The notes under the pieces are model-generated. The model worked only from the letters and a program-made list of their open reading frames with translations, did no database searches and was not told the origin of the DNA. A stretch of DNA of 24,369 nucleotides, from positions 1-24,369 of the forward strand of contig CAYGLV010000038.1 of NCBI GenBank assembly GCA_964351025.1, read 5' to 3'. Shown here piece by piece: positions 14,997 to 22,286 of the stretch. Position numbers and translations under genes: made by a program. This DNA is from CAYGLV01 sp964351025 (GTDB lineage: Bacteria > Actinomycetota > Thermoleophilia > Gaiellales > Gaiellaceae). Every line of letters starts with the position of its first letter. Position 1 is the stretch's first letter.

Positions 14997-16255
14997 GCGC
15001 CGCCTCGGCGCTGCCGCCCTCTGCGCGCGAGGGCGAGGGCTCCCGCGGCGGCCAGCAAGGCCACGAGGAAATCCCACGGCGCACGATAGCGAGTCGCCCC
15101 GGCGAACAGCATCGCGGCCAGGGTCTGATAGCCGAGCAGAGCCAGGACGAGCACGGACAACGAGCGCGGCGCGGCCCACAGACCGACCAGCGCGAGCGCG
15201 AAGAGCGCTCCCGTGTACACGGGAGCCGCCAGCCCCCGCCCCGTGTCGAGCCACGTCCCCTGACCGGGACGGCCTTCGGTCGAGGTCACCCGGGGGTCCC
15301 AGAGCATCCACGTCGCCTGCGCGGCAAGCCTCGCCTTCGCGCCCGGGTGCTCGCGCCAGAAGTCGAAGACGAGCTCCTGATAGTCGCGCATCAGCCGGCA
15401 CTCATCGAGAGGGATGATCCGTCCGCTGCGGGCGAACTCGTCGCCCACCGTCTGCGGCGAGATCCCGAGCCCGGCCGGATCTTTGACGTCGTCGATCCAT
15501 CTGCCGGCGGCGAGCACACCGTAGGTCTGCTCGTTGTTCGCCTTCCAGAGCGCGCGCGAGTCGGTCGTGATCGCGAAGCAACCCACCTCGACGCGGTTCC
15601 GGATGGCCCACGGTGCGACGACGAGCGCCGCGGCGGTGAGCAGCACGAGGCTTGCTGCCGCGGCCCGCTTCGTGAGCCCACCTCGCCACACGAGATAGGC
15701 GACCAGCAGCAACGGCAGGGCGGCCAGACGGCTGTTGCCGAGAATCCCGATGCCGGCGACGACGCCGACGCCGCTTGCGCGAAGGAGCGTGAGGCGCTCG
15801 CCGAGGCGGAGAGTGAGCAGGACGAGCGCAACGGCCACGAGGCCGTCGAGGATCTCGCGGTTGACGTGCACGTCGTGCCAAACGAGGTACGGCGAGAGGG
15901 TTGCGGCCAACGCCGCGAGGAGCCCTCCGGTGCGCCCGAGCGCGCGCCGGCCGATCGCCAGCACAAGCAGGGCCGTGGCGACGGCCACGGCCGTCTGTGC
16001 GAGACCGACGACGAGCCAGTGGCGGCCGAAGATCCAGTAGAGAGGAACGAGGAAGAACGAGTAGAGCGGCTGTGTGTACGCCGACGGAACCCCCGGCACG
16101 AAGCCGAAGGTGCCGCTGTCGACGAACACACGTGCGAAGTCGTCGCTCTTCTCGGTGAACGAGGCGAGGATGTCGCCGCGCTCGAAGGCGACGACCCCCA
16201 GCCGGGGCAGCGCCGCCGCGAGGGCGACCGCGAGAGCCTCGCGTCTCCTGCTCAT
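14993..16255 (-). CDS. GT-C (ArnT/PMT-like, GT39-type) membrane glycosyltransferase
   Basis: A 420-residue membrane protein with a hydrophobic N-terminal helix, about nine further segments and a hydrophilic loop at about 25-55. That loop, FERGDILASFTEKSDDFARVF, carries acidic residues (Asp38, Asp39) where GT-C enzymes keep their catalytic or metal-binding acidic pair. SAYTQPLYSFFLVPLYW is typical of the PMT/ArnT group. A second extracytoplasmic region (about 220-300) is rich in Trp, Asp and Arg. GT-C enzymes use polyprenyl-phosphate sugars outside the membrane. The ATG at 16255 is chosen for its ATGA overlap with the AsnB stop. The acceptor could be the polysaccharide, a lipid or a protein. 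Confidence 0.78.
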   Translation of the reverse strand: MSRRREALAVALAAALPRLGVVAFERGDILASFTEKSDDFARVFVDSGTFGFVPGVPSAYTQPLYSFFLVPLYWIFGRHWLVVGLAQTAVAVATALLVLAIGRRALGRTGGLLAALAATLSPYLVWHDVHVNREILDGLVAVALVLLTLRLGERLTLLRASGVGVVAGIGILGNSRLAALPLLLVAYLVWRGGLTKRAAAASLVLLTAAALVVAPWAIRNRVEVGCFAITTDSRALWKANNEQTYGVLAAGRWIDDVKDPAGLGISPQTVGDEFARSGRIIPLDECRLMRDYQELVFDFWREHPGAKARLAAQATWMLWDPRVTSTEGRPGQGTWLDTGRGLAAPVYTGALFALALVGLWAAPRSLSVLVLALLGYQTLAAMLFAGATRYRAPWDFLVALLAAAGALALARRGRQRRGGA

Positions 16256-18144
16256 CGGGCCGTAACCGGTGCCGGGTGATTGGCCTCGACATGCAGCTCG
16301 AGCCACAGCTCGAGCATGAGCAGACTCCAGAGGCGGTGGCCGTGGTCGGCCCGCCCGGCGGCATGGTCGGCGAGCAGCGATTCGACCGCCTCGGGCCGGA
16401 AGAGCCCGCGCCCGCGCGCGCGCGCACCGAGCAGCGTGTCGCCTGCGAGATCGCGCAGCTCCTCCCGGAACCAGCGGCTGACCGGGACGCCGAATCCCTT
16501 CTTGCCGCGTCCGAGCACGTCGGGAGGCAGGTCGGCCGCAAACGCGCGTCGCAGCGCAAGCTTCCCGCGCGTTCCCTGCGCCTTGAGCGAGTCGGGCAGC
16601 CCCAGCGCGAGCTCGACCACCTCGTGGTCGAGCAACGGCGAGCGGAGCTCGAGCGAGACAGACATCGAGGCGATGTCCGCCTTGAAGAGGAGGTCGCCGG
16701 GGAGATACGTGCCCGCGTCGAGGAGCTGGAGGCCGGTGATCCCGGGCGCAGCCGGCGGCCCCAGCAGCGAGGCGGCCGAGCGTGGCGCTCCGATCTCGGC
16801 GAGCGCGTCGTCGCTCCAGAGGGTCCGTCGCAGCGAGGCCGGGAAGACCTCGAGCAGCCGGCCGTAGCGCTCAGCTGCGGGTGTTGCGGCGGCTTCGAGG
16901 AAGCGCGCGGCGCGGAACACCGGCGAGCGGGGCTCCCTGCGGCCCGCCGGGAGCGCGCGGAGGAGCCGTGCGCCTGCGCGGGGCAGGGCCGGCAGCCGGC
17001 CGAGCGCCGCCGCGTAACCGTGTGCCCGGTAGCGTTCGTAGCCCCCAAAGGCCTCGTCGCCGCCGTCGCCCGTGAGCGCGACCGTGACGTGGCGCCGGGC
17101 CAGCTCGCAGACGAGGTACGTCGGCAGCGCCGAGGAGTCGCCGAACGGCTCGTCGTAGGACTGCGCGAGCCGGGGCAGGAGCTCGACGGCATCCGGCTCG
17201 ACGAGGAGCTCTTCGTGCCGCGTGCCGTACCGCTCCGCCACCTGCCGCGCGTAGGCGCGCTCGTCGTAGCGCGCGTCCGGGAAGCCGACCGAGAACGTGC
17301 GAACGGGCTCCGTCGAATGCTGGGCCATCGCGGCGACGACGATGCTCGAGTCGATCCCGCCGGAGAGGAGCGCTCCGAGCGGGACGTCGGAGATCAGCCG
17401 CTTGCGGACCGCCTCGACGACCGCGGCCCGAACCCGCTCGACCCACTCGTCCTCCGTCAGCTCCAGCCGTCGCGGCTCGAGCCGCCAGTACGGCTCGACG
17501 GTCACGGTGCCGCTCTCGAAGACGAGCACGTGGCCGGGCGGCAGGCGGTGGACGCCGCGCAGCGCCGTCTCCGGCCCCGGCACGTACTGGAGCGAGAGGT
17601 AGGCGTCGAGCGCCCGCAGGTCGACCTCCCGGTGAAGCTGCGGCAGCCGGAGGAGCGCCTTCAGCTCGGAGGCGAAGGCGAGTGAGCCGTCCGGCAGGAG
17701 CGTCCACAGCAGCGGCTTCTTGCCGAGCCGGTCGCGCGCGAGCACGAGCCGCTGCCGCGGGCCGTCCCAGAGCGCGAGCGCGAACATGCCGTGGATCCGC
17801 TCGACGAAGTGGGGACCGTACTGCTCGTACAGGTGGGGGATGATCGGCGTGTCGCCGGTTCCGCGCACCCGGTGCCCGTTCGCCGCGAGCTCCTCGCGCA
17901 GGGCGGGAAAGTTGTAGAGCTCGCCGTTGAAGATGGCGACGATCTCGCCGCTCTCGCTCTCGACCGGCTGCGAGCCGGTCTCGAGGTCGATCACGCGGAG
18001 GCGCCGGCTGCCGAGCGCGCAAGGGCCGAAGATGTCCACCGATCCCTCGTCCGGGCCGCGGTGGACGATGGCCGCGGTCATGGCCGCGACGAGCGCCTCG
18101 TCCGGGGCGCCGCGTTGCGATACTAGGCCGCAGATGCCGCACAC
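16252..18144 (-). CDS. AsnB-type glutamine-hydrolysing amidotransferase
   Basis: A 630-residue two-domain enzyme. The start GTG codes Met before the catalytic Cys2 in MCGICG. The glutaminase domain (about 1-210) has HRGPDE, FNGELYNF and GMFALALWD. The synthetase domain starts near 240 and has the ATP-binding SGGIDSS at 261-267 and ALTGDGGDEAFGGY. The length and features match the AsnB-like proteins that occur in capsule and exopolysaccharide loci. There they are proposed to amidate uronic acids or other carboxyls rather than make asparagine. With a UDP-glucuronate-using enzyme nearby, a uronic-acid carboxyl is a reasonable target, but free asparagine synthesis is not excluded. It leads a three-gene minus-strand unit and is divergent from a GT2 gene with a 21-base gap. 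Confidence 0.92.
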   Translation of the reverse strand: MCGICGLVSQRGAPDEALVAAMTAAIVHRGPDEGSVDIFGPCALGSRRLRVIDLETGSQPVESESGEIVAIFNGELYNFPALREELAANGHRVRGTGDTPIIPHLYEQYGPHFVERIHGMFALALWDGPRQRLVLARDRLGKKPLLWTLLPDGSLAFASELKALLRLPQLHREVDLRALDAYLSLQYVPGPETALRGVHRLPPGHVLVFESGTVTVEPYWRLEPRRLELTEDEWVERVRAAVVEAVRKRLISDVPLGALLSGGIDSSIVVAAMAQHSTEPVRTFSVGFPDARYDERAYARQVAERYGTRHEELLVEPDAVELLPRLAQSYDEPFGDSSALPTYLVCELARRHVTVALTGDGGDEAFGGYERYRAHGYAAALGRLPALPRAGARLLRALPAGRREPRSPVFRAARFLEAAATPAAERYGRLLEVFPASLRRTLWSDDALAEIGAPRSAASLLGPPAAPGITGLQLLDAGTYLPGDLLFKADIASMSVSLELRSPLLDHEVVELALGLPDSLKAQGTRGKLALRRAFAADLPPDVLGRGKKGFGVPVSRWFREELRDLAGDTLLGARARGRGLFRPEAVESLLADHAAGRADHGHRLWSLLMLELWLELHVEANHPAPVTAR

Positions 18145-18152
18145 GATGGGGA

Positions 18153-18159
18153 CACGTTA
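18153..18159. promoter_or_regulatory. Weak symmetric divergent -10 candidate (AsnB / GT2)
   Basis: CACGTTA reads TAACGT on the minus strand (18159-18154) and CACGTT on the plus strand (18153-18158). Both keep the key A at position 2 and T at position 6. Predicted transcript starts are near 18147 and 18165, placing both mRNA ends within three bases of the two GTG starts. The plus-strand match is poor. An alternative plus-strand element is GATACT at 18119-18124, inside asnB. Confidence 0.3.
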
Positions 18160-18165
18160 CTGACG

Positions 18166-19032
18166 GTGGAGGGGCACACGCTCGACGTCTCCGTCGTCCT
18201 CGTCCATCTGAACTCCCGCGCTGAGGCCGAGCGGCAGCTCGGGGAGCTGCGATCTCAGCAGGGCGTCGCCCTCGAGCTCGTCGCGGTCGACAACGCCTCG
18301 AGCGACAGCACCCCGGACTACCTGGCCGAGCAGCCGGACGTGCGGCTGCTCCGGAACGAGGAGAACGTCTGGCTCTCGCGCGCCTGGGCGCAGGGCGTGC
18401 GCGCCACCAGCGCTCCCTACGTTCTCCTGCTGACCTCCGACCTCAGCTTGCCGCAGCCCGACGCCGTGGCCTCTCTGAAGCGCGTCCTCGACGACCACCC
18501 CGGGGCCGCGCTCGCCGGCCCCCGGCTGGTGGACGAGCACGGCGTCGACGCGCGCAACGGCGCCTACGCGTTCCCGAGCACGCGCTGGATGGCCGCCGAC
18601 CTGCTGGGGCTCGCCGGCCTCTTGCGCCGTCGCCAGCGCCCTGCGTCCGTCACCGCGGAGGGCGGGGCCCCGCGCTCCGTGCCGTTCGTGAACGGCGCGT
18701 GCATGCTCCTCCGGCGCACGGCGCTCGATGCGATCGGCGGGCTCGACGAGCGCTATCTCCTCTACTGGGAGGAGATAGACCTCGCCCGCCGGCTCCGCGA
18801 CGCGGGCTTCGACGTGCTGGTCGTCCCTGCGGTGCTCGGCATGCATCCCGGCAAGGGGACACCCATGCTGACGGGCGTACGTCAGATGGCCTGGCGTCAC
18901 GGCGAGCGGCTGTATTTCCGCGCGCACCATGGTGTCGCCGCCGATCTGCTGATCCGCTCGTTACGGGTCGTCGAGCGGGGCCGGCGCGCCCTCGCGCGGT
19001 CGGGAAAGCCGCCCGCCGGCCCGAACGCCTAG
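18166..19032 (+). CDS. GT2-family glycosyltransferase (rhamnosyltransferase-like)
   Basis: A 288-residue GT-A enzyme. DVSVVLVHLNS (7-17) is the first strand, and VDNASSDSTPDYL (41-53) binds the nucleotide. The metal-site region is LLTSDLSL (88-95), where one Asp (Asp92) replaces the usual DxD or xDD. YWEEIDLARRLRDAGF (200-215) is the conserved acceptor-side ED segment of the WbbL-like rhamnosyltransferases. The GTG at 18166 is the only start near the first strand. The gene stands alone in its unit and ends in a CTAG that also contains the stop of the convergent membrane-protein gene. Substrate is unknown. Confidence 0.85.
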   Translation: MEGHTLDVSVVLVHLNSRAEAERQLGELRSQQGVALELVAVDNASSDSTPDYLAEQPDVRLLRNEENVWLSRAWAQGVRATSAPYVLLLTSDLSLPQPDAVASLKRVLDDHPGAALAGPRLVDEHGVDARNGAYAFPSTRWMAADLLGLAGLLRRRQRPASVTAEGGAPRSVPFVNGACMLLRRTALDAIGGLDERYLLYWEEIDLARRLRDAGFDVLVVPAVLGMHPGKGTPMLTGVRQMAWRHGERLYFRAHHGVAADLLIRSLRVVERGRRALARSGKPPAGPNA

Positions 19033-20009
19033 GGCTGCCTCAGTCGGCGCATGCTCGCCGCGTGCCGGTGCAGAACGACGACCCCCACGACGATGTACGG
19101 CACGAAGTTCACGACGTGTAGGACGACCGCGTAGGAGAGCGCCGGCGAGTCCGGCACTCCATACGCGCCGAGCGCCACAACGGTCGCCGCCTCGAACACG
19201 CCGAGGCCCGCAGGCGAAGAGGGGAGAATCGAGGCAAGCCCGATCGCGATCAGCACGAACACTCCGGCCACCGGCGAGAGACCGAGGTCGAACGCGAGCA
19301 TGGCGACCCAGAACGAAAGACCCAGCACGAGCCACGAGACGGTCGTGAGGACGAAGGCCGCGACGGCGGACCTCCAGCGATGCAGAGCCGCCAGCCCCTG
19401 AGTCAGGTTGGTGGCGATCCCATCGAGCCGCTCCTGGCGAACGAACGAGAGGCGCGCGAGGGGCCGGAGCAGCGCGCGGAGCGGCCGGTCGCCCCAGATC
19501 ACGATGATCGCCATGCCCGCCGCAAGCACCGCTCCGAGCCCGATCGCGAGCGCAGCTGCGGTTGTCAGCCAGGTCACCTCCGGCAGCCACGGGACGAGAA
19601 CGAACAGGAGGACGAGCAGCGACAGGACGTCGTAGGCGCGCTCGATGACGATCGTGCCGGTGCTCTCTGCCTTCGAGACGCCCGTCTCCTGCCGCAGGGC
19701 GACTACGCGCGCGGCCTCGCCCGCGCGGGCGGGCAGGACGTTGTTGAAGAGGTACCCGATCAGGAGTGCCCGAGTGACTGCGCTGAGTGGCGGTCGCGTC
19801 TGTGCGACGAAGAGGTAGCGCCAGCGCACCGCGCGGAGCGCGACCGCGAGCACGAGCAGGGCCAGGGAGGGCACGAGCCACCAGCCGTTCGCCTCGCGGA
19901 TCGCCCGCCACGCCTCAGCAGCGTTGACGTCGCGGACGGCGACGTAGGCAAAGGCGACCGTAACGGCGAGACCGCTCCAGGCGAGCGCCGCGCGGCCGCG
20001 CTTCCGCAT
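19029..20009 (-). CDS. UPF0104/LPG-synthase-TM-like membrane protein (flippase-like)
   Basis: A 326-residue integral membrane protein with about eight hydrophobic segments. Family marks are YLFNNVLPARAGEAAR (86-101), with the conserved Asn, Arg95 and Glu98, then VIERAYDVLSLL (121-132) and LPSSPAGLGVFEA near residue 265. These belong to the lysylphosphatidylglycerol-synthase transmembrane domain (TIGR00374/PF03706). Stand-alone members have been proposed to flip or handle polyprenyl-linked sugars, and some are archaeal or bacterial glycosylation genes. The cytoplasmic LPG-synthase catalytic domain is absent. It is coupled to the DPM1-like gene by a TGATG overlap, so it probably moves or uses that enzyme's product. 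Confidence 0.85.
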   Translation of the reverse strand: MRKRGRAALAWSGLAVTVAFAYVAVRDVNAAEAWRAIREANGWWLVPSLALLVLAVALRAVRWRYLFVAQTRPPLSAVTRALLIGYLFNNVLPARAGEAARVVALRQETGVSKAESTGTIVIERAYDVLSLLVLLFVLVPWLPEVTWLTTAAALAIGLGAVLAAGMAIIVIWGDRPLRALLRPLARLSFVRQERLDGIATNLTQGLAALHRWRSAVAAFVLTTVSWLVLGLSFWVAMLAFDLGLSPVAGVFVLIAIGLASILPSSPAGLGVFEAATVVALGAYGVPDSPALSYAVVLHVVNFVPYIVVGVVVLHRHAASMRRLRQP

Positions 20010-20728
20010 CAGTCGAAGAGCCGGACGCGGGCGAGCACGTAGATCGCTTTGAAGCCGTCCCGCCAGGTGATCTTCTTCCCCTCGGCGTAGGTGCGGCCGT
20101 AGTAGGAGATCGGCAGCTCGTAGATGCGAAGCCCTCGCTTGCAGAGCTTGCCCGTAATCTCTGGCTCTACCGCGAAGCCGGTCTCGCGCAGGTCGAGGCT
20201 CGTGAGCACCTCGGTGCGGAACGCCTTGTAGCCGGTCTCCATGTCCGACAGCGTCGTGTTGAAAAGGAGGCCGGTCAGCAACGAGAGAAAGCGGTTGCCG
20301 ACGAGGTGCCAGAACAGGTACGCCCTCTGCGGACGACCGCCACTCAGGCGTGAGCCGTAGACGACGTCGGCGACGCCGCGCTGGATCGGCTCGATCAGAC
20401 CCGGCACTTCGGCCGGGTCGTACTCGAGGTCGGCGTCCTGGATGACGGCGATGTCGCCGTCCAGGTGCGGGATGCCGGCCTGGATCGCCGTGCCCTTGCC
20501 GCCGTTCTCCTTCCGCACGACCACGACATCGGCCCGCCCGTGTGCCCAGCGCTCGGCGAGCTCACCGGTTCCGTCCGTCGAACCGTCGTCCACGATCACG
20601 AGCTGTTTGTCGAGCGACAGCGCCCAGACACGGTCGAGCAGCTCCTCGATCGTGGCCGCCTCGTTGAAGGCGGGGATGAGGAAGGAGACGCGCGAGAGTG
20701 TTCCGGTGGCAGTCGCGGGATCTGGCAT
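20009..20728 (-). CDS. DPM1/GtrB-like polyprenyl-phosphate glycosyltransferase (GT2)
   Basis: A 239-residue GT2 enzyme predicted to move a sugar from a nucleotide donor to a polyprenyl phosphate. It has FLIPAFNEAATIEELL (16-31), VIVDDGSTDGT (44-54) with Asp47/Asp48, and the very characteristic QDADLEYDP (97-105) of dolichol-phosphate mannosyltransferases. DMETGYKAFRTEVL and the basic YGRTYAEGKKI segment near the C-terminus also fit. No C-terminal membrane helices are present, so it is the soluble or peripheral form. The ATG at 20728 is chosen for its position before the first strand; longer frames cross the divergent promoter. It lies first in a two-gene unit and would supply donors to the GT-C enzymes of the locus. 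Confidence 0.9.
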   Translation of the reverse strand: MPDPATATGTLSRVSFLIPAFNEAATIEELLDRVWALSLDKQLVIVDDGSTDGTGELAERWAHGRADVVVVRKENGGKGTAIQAGIPHLDGDIAVIQDADLEYDPAEVPGLIEPIQRGVADVVYGSRLSGGRPQRAYLFWHLVGNRFLSLLTGLLFNTTLSDMETGYKAFRTEVLTSLDLRETGFAVEPEITGKLCKRGLRIYELPISYYGRTYAEGKKITWRDGFKAIYVLARVRLFD

Positions 20729-20738
20729 CGCAGCCGAG

Positions 20739-20745
20739 TAGGATA
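20739..20745. promoter_or_regulatory. Symmetric divergent -10 element (DPM1-like / phosphotransferase)
   Basis: TAGGATA lies in a 26-base gap. The plus strand reads TAGGAT (20739-20744) and the minus strand TATCCT (20745-20740). The conserved A and T of one -10 pair with the T and A of the other. Predicted starts are 20751 (plus) and 20733 (minus), 18 bases apart, leaving leaders of 4 and 5 bases before the GTG at 20755 and the ATG at 20728. No Shine-Dalgarno sequence serves either gene. Confidence 0.6.
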
Positions 20746-20754
20746 CGTTTCTCC

Positions 20755-22278
20755 GTGAGCACGAAACCGGCGCTGACGCCGGATCCACCCGCCACCGAGC
20801 CTGCTGCGGGGGGTCCGCCCCCACCTGCCGCGGACTTCCGGGCCGGCAGGCCGTACATCCTGGCGCGCTCCCCGCTCCGCTCGGCGGGGCGCCGGCTCGC
20901 GAGTGTCCTGACCCTGGGGGCGATCGACATCTGCGGCGTCGCGCTCGGGCTCTACGGCGGCCTGACGCTGCGCGAGCTGTGGCACGGGCACACCGACATC
21001 CTCTGGGGCGTCCTCTGGGACGCCGAGACGGAGTGGCTCCCGTTCCTCTCCCTGATCGCGCTGCTCGTTTTCTGGCAGGCGGGCCTCTACGCGTCGCGCG
21101 AGCGCCGGGCCGGCGTCGGCAAGGTGGTCTCGTCGCTGATCGTCGTCGCGCTGATCACGCTCGCCTTCGGCCTCGGCACCGGCTTCGAGTTCTCGACCTA
21201 CGGCCTCATCCCGATGTCGACCGTGCTTGCTGCTCTCGCCATCGGCACCTTCCGCGCCTCCTACGAGACGTTGACGATCGAGCTCCTGCGGCTCACGGGC
21301 GCGCGCCGCCGGGCGGTGCTCGTGGGACACGGCCCAAGCCTTGAGCACCTCCGTGAGTCTCTCGGTGCGGCGCGCGGCGGGATCGACTATGAGTTCATCG
21401 GCGCGGTCGCGCCCTCCACCGACGGTGTGCCCCTACCCGTGCTCGGAGGGCTTGGAGAGCTGTCGGCCGTGCTTGCCGGGCGGCCCGTGGACGAGCTGAT
21501 CCTGAGCGAGGCGGACTTCGACGAGGCCGAGCTGCTCGAGATCGTCGAGGTCGCGCACCGCTACGCCGTCAAGGTGCGGCTCGCGCCGACCACGACGGAG
21601 CTGCTCGTCCAGCGCGGCGAGTACGTGCCCGGCCAGGGGGTGCCGCTGTTCGAGCTGCGCCCGCCGGTGTTCGCGGGGGCGGAATGGGCCGTCAAGCGGT
21701 CTTTCGACCTGCTCGTCAGCGGCGCCCTGGTTCTCGCCGGGCTGCCGCTCTGGCTCCTGATCGCGGTGGCGATCAAGCTCGATTCCCGCGGCCCCATCTT
21801 CTATCGCGACGTCCGGATTGGGCTCGGTGAGCGCGAGTTCGCGATGTTCAAGTTCCGGACGATGGTGGACGGGGCCGATCGGCTGCAGCCCGCGCTTGAG
21901 GAGCGCAACGAGGCCGACGGCGCGCTCTTCAAGATCCGCCACGATCCGCGGGTGACGCGCGTCGGGCGGCTGCTGCGAAGAGTCTCCCTCGACGAGCTGC
22001 CGCAGGTGCTGAACGTCTTGCGCGGCGAGATGAGCCTCGTCGGGCCGCGTCCGTTGCCGTTGCGCGACTACGCCCTGCTCGAGGACTGGCACCGCAAGCG
22101 CTACCTCGTGCTGCCCGGCATGACGGGGCTCTGGCAGATCTCCGGCCGGTCGGGCCTGACCTTCGACGACCTCGTGCGGCTCGACTTCTACTACCTCGAC
22201 AACTGGTCGATCTGGCTCGACATCTCGATCCTCGTCAAGACGCCCTCCGCCGTCGTCGCGCGGAAGGGCGCTTACTAG
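20755..22278 (+). CDS. Polyprenyl glycosylphosphotransferase (WcaJ/WbaP-type, initiating enzyme)
   Basis: A 507-residue membrane enzyme that would transfer sugar-1-phosphate from a UDP-sugar to undecaprenyl phosphate, the first step of assembly. Residues 1-45 are a hydrophilic, Pro-rich tail. About 50-170 hold four hydrophobic helices. About 180-300 form a Rossmann-like CoA-binding-3 domain (RAVLVGHGPS). From 313 the bacterial sugar transferase domain begins with KRSFDLLVSG and a re-entrant hydrophobic segment. It continues with FKFRTMVDGA, SLDELPQ (catalytic Asp413/Glu414), GEMSLVGPRP and LPGMTGLWQISGRS, and ends KGAY. The GTG at 20755 is the first start after the divergent promoter. The first sugar is not predictable from sequence. 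Confidence 0.93.
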   Translation: MSTKPALTPDPPATEPAAGGPPPPAADFRAGRPYILARSPLRSAGRRLASVLTLGAIDICGVALGLYGGLTLRELWHGHTDILWGVLWDAETEWLPFLSLIALLVFWQAGLYASRERRAGVGKVVSSLIVVALITLAFGLGTGFEFSTYGLIPMSTVLAALAIGTFRASYETLTIELLRLTGARRRAVLVGHGPSLEHLRESLGAARGGIDYEFIGAVAPSTDGVPLPVLGGLGELSAVLAGRPVDELILSEADFDEAELLEIVEVAHRYAVKVRLAPTTTELLVQRGEYVPGQGVPLFELRPPVFAGAEWAVKRSFDLLVSGALVLAGLPLWLLIAVAIKLDSRGPIFYRDVRIGLGEREFAMFKFRTMVDGADRLQPALEERNEADGALFKIRHDPRVTRVGRLLRRVSLDELPQVLNVLRGEMSLVGPRPLPLRDYALLEDWHRKRYLVLPGMTGLWQISGRSGLTFDDLVRLDFYYLDNWSIWLDISILVKTPSAVVARKGAY

Positions 22279-22286
22279 GCTGCGTG

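Noticed and set aside
15402..17192. 596-codon minus-strand frame
   Set aside because: It is a shifted frame across the AsnB and GT-C genes, Ser/Arg-rich and without motifs.
14801..17685. Long plus-strand open frames antisense to the GT-C and AsnB genes
   Set aside because: They have low-complexity Arg/Glu/Ala content without any domain, while the minus strand carries complete catalytic motifs.
16252..18144. Exosortase (XrtA/PEP-CTERM) system, suggested by the AsnB type
   Set aside because: No exosortase, PEP-CTERM protein or other signature gene of that system is in the window.
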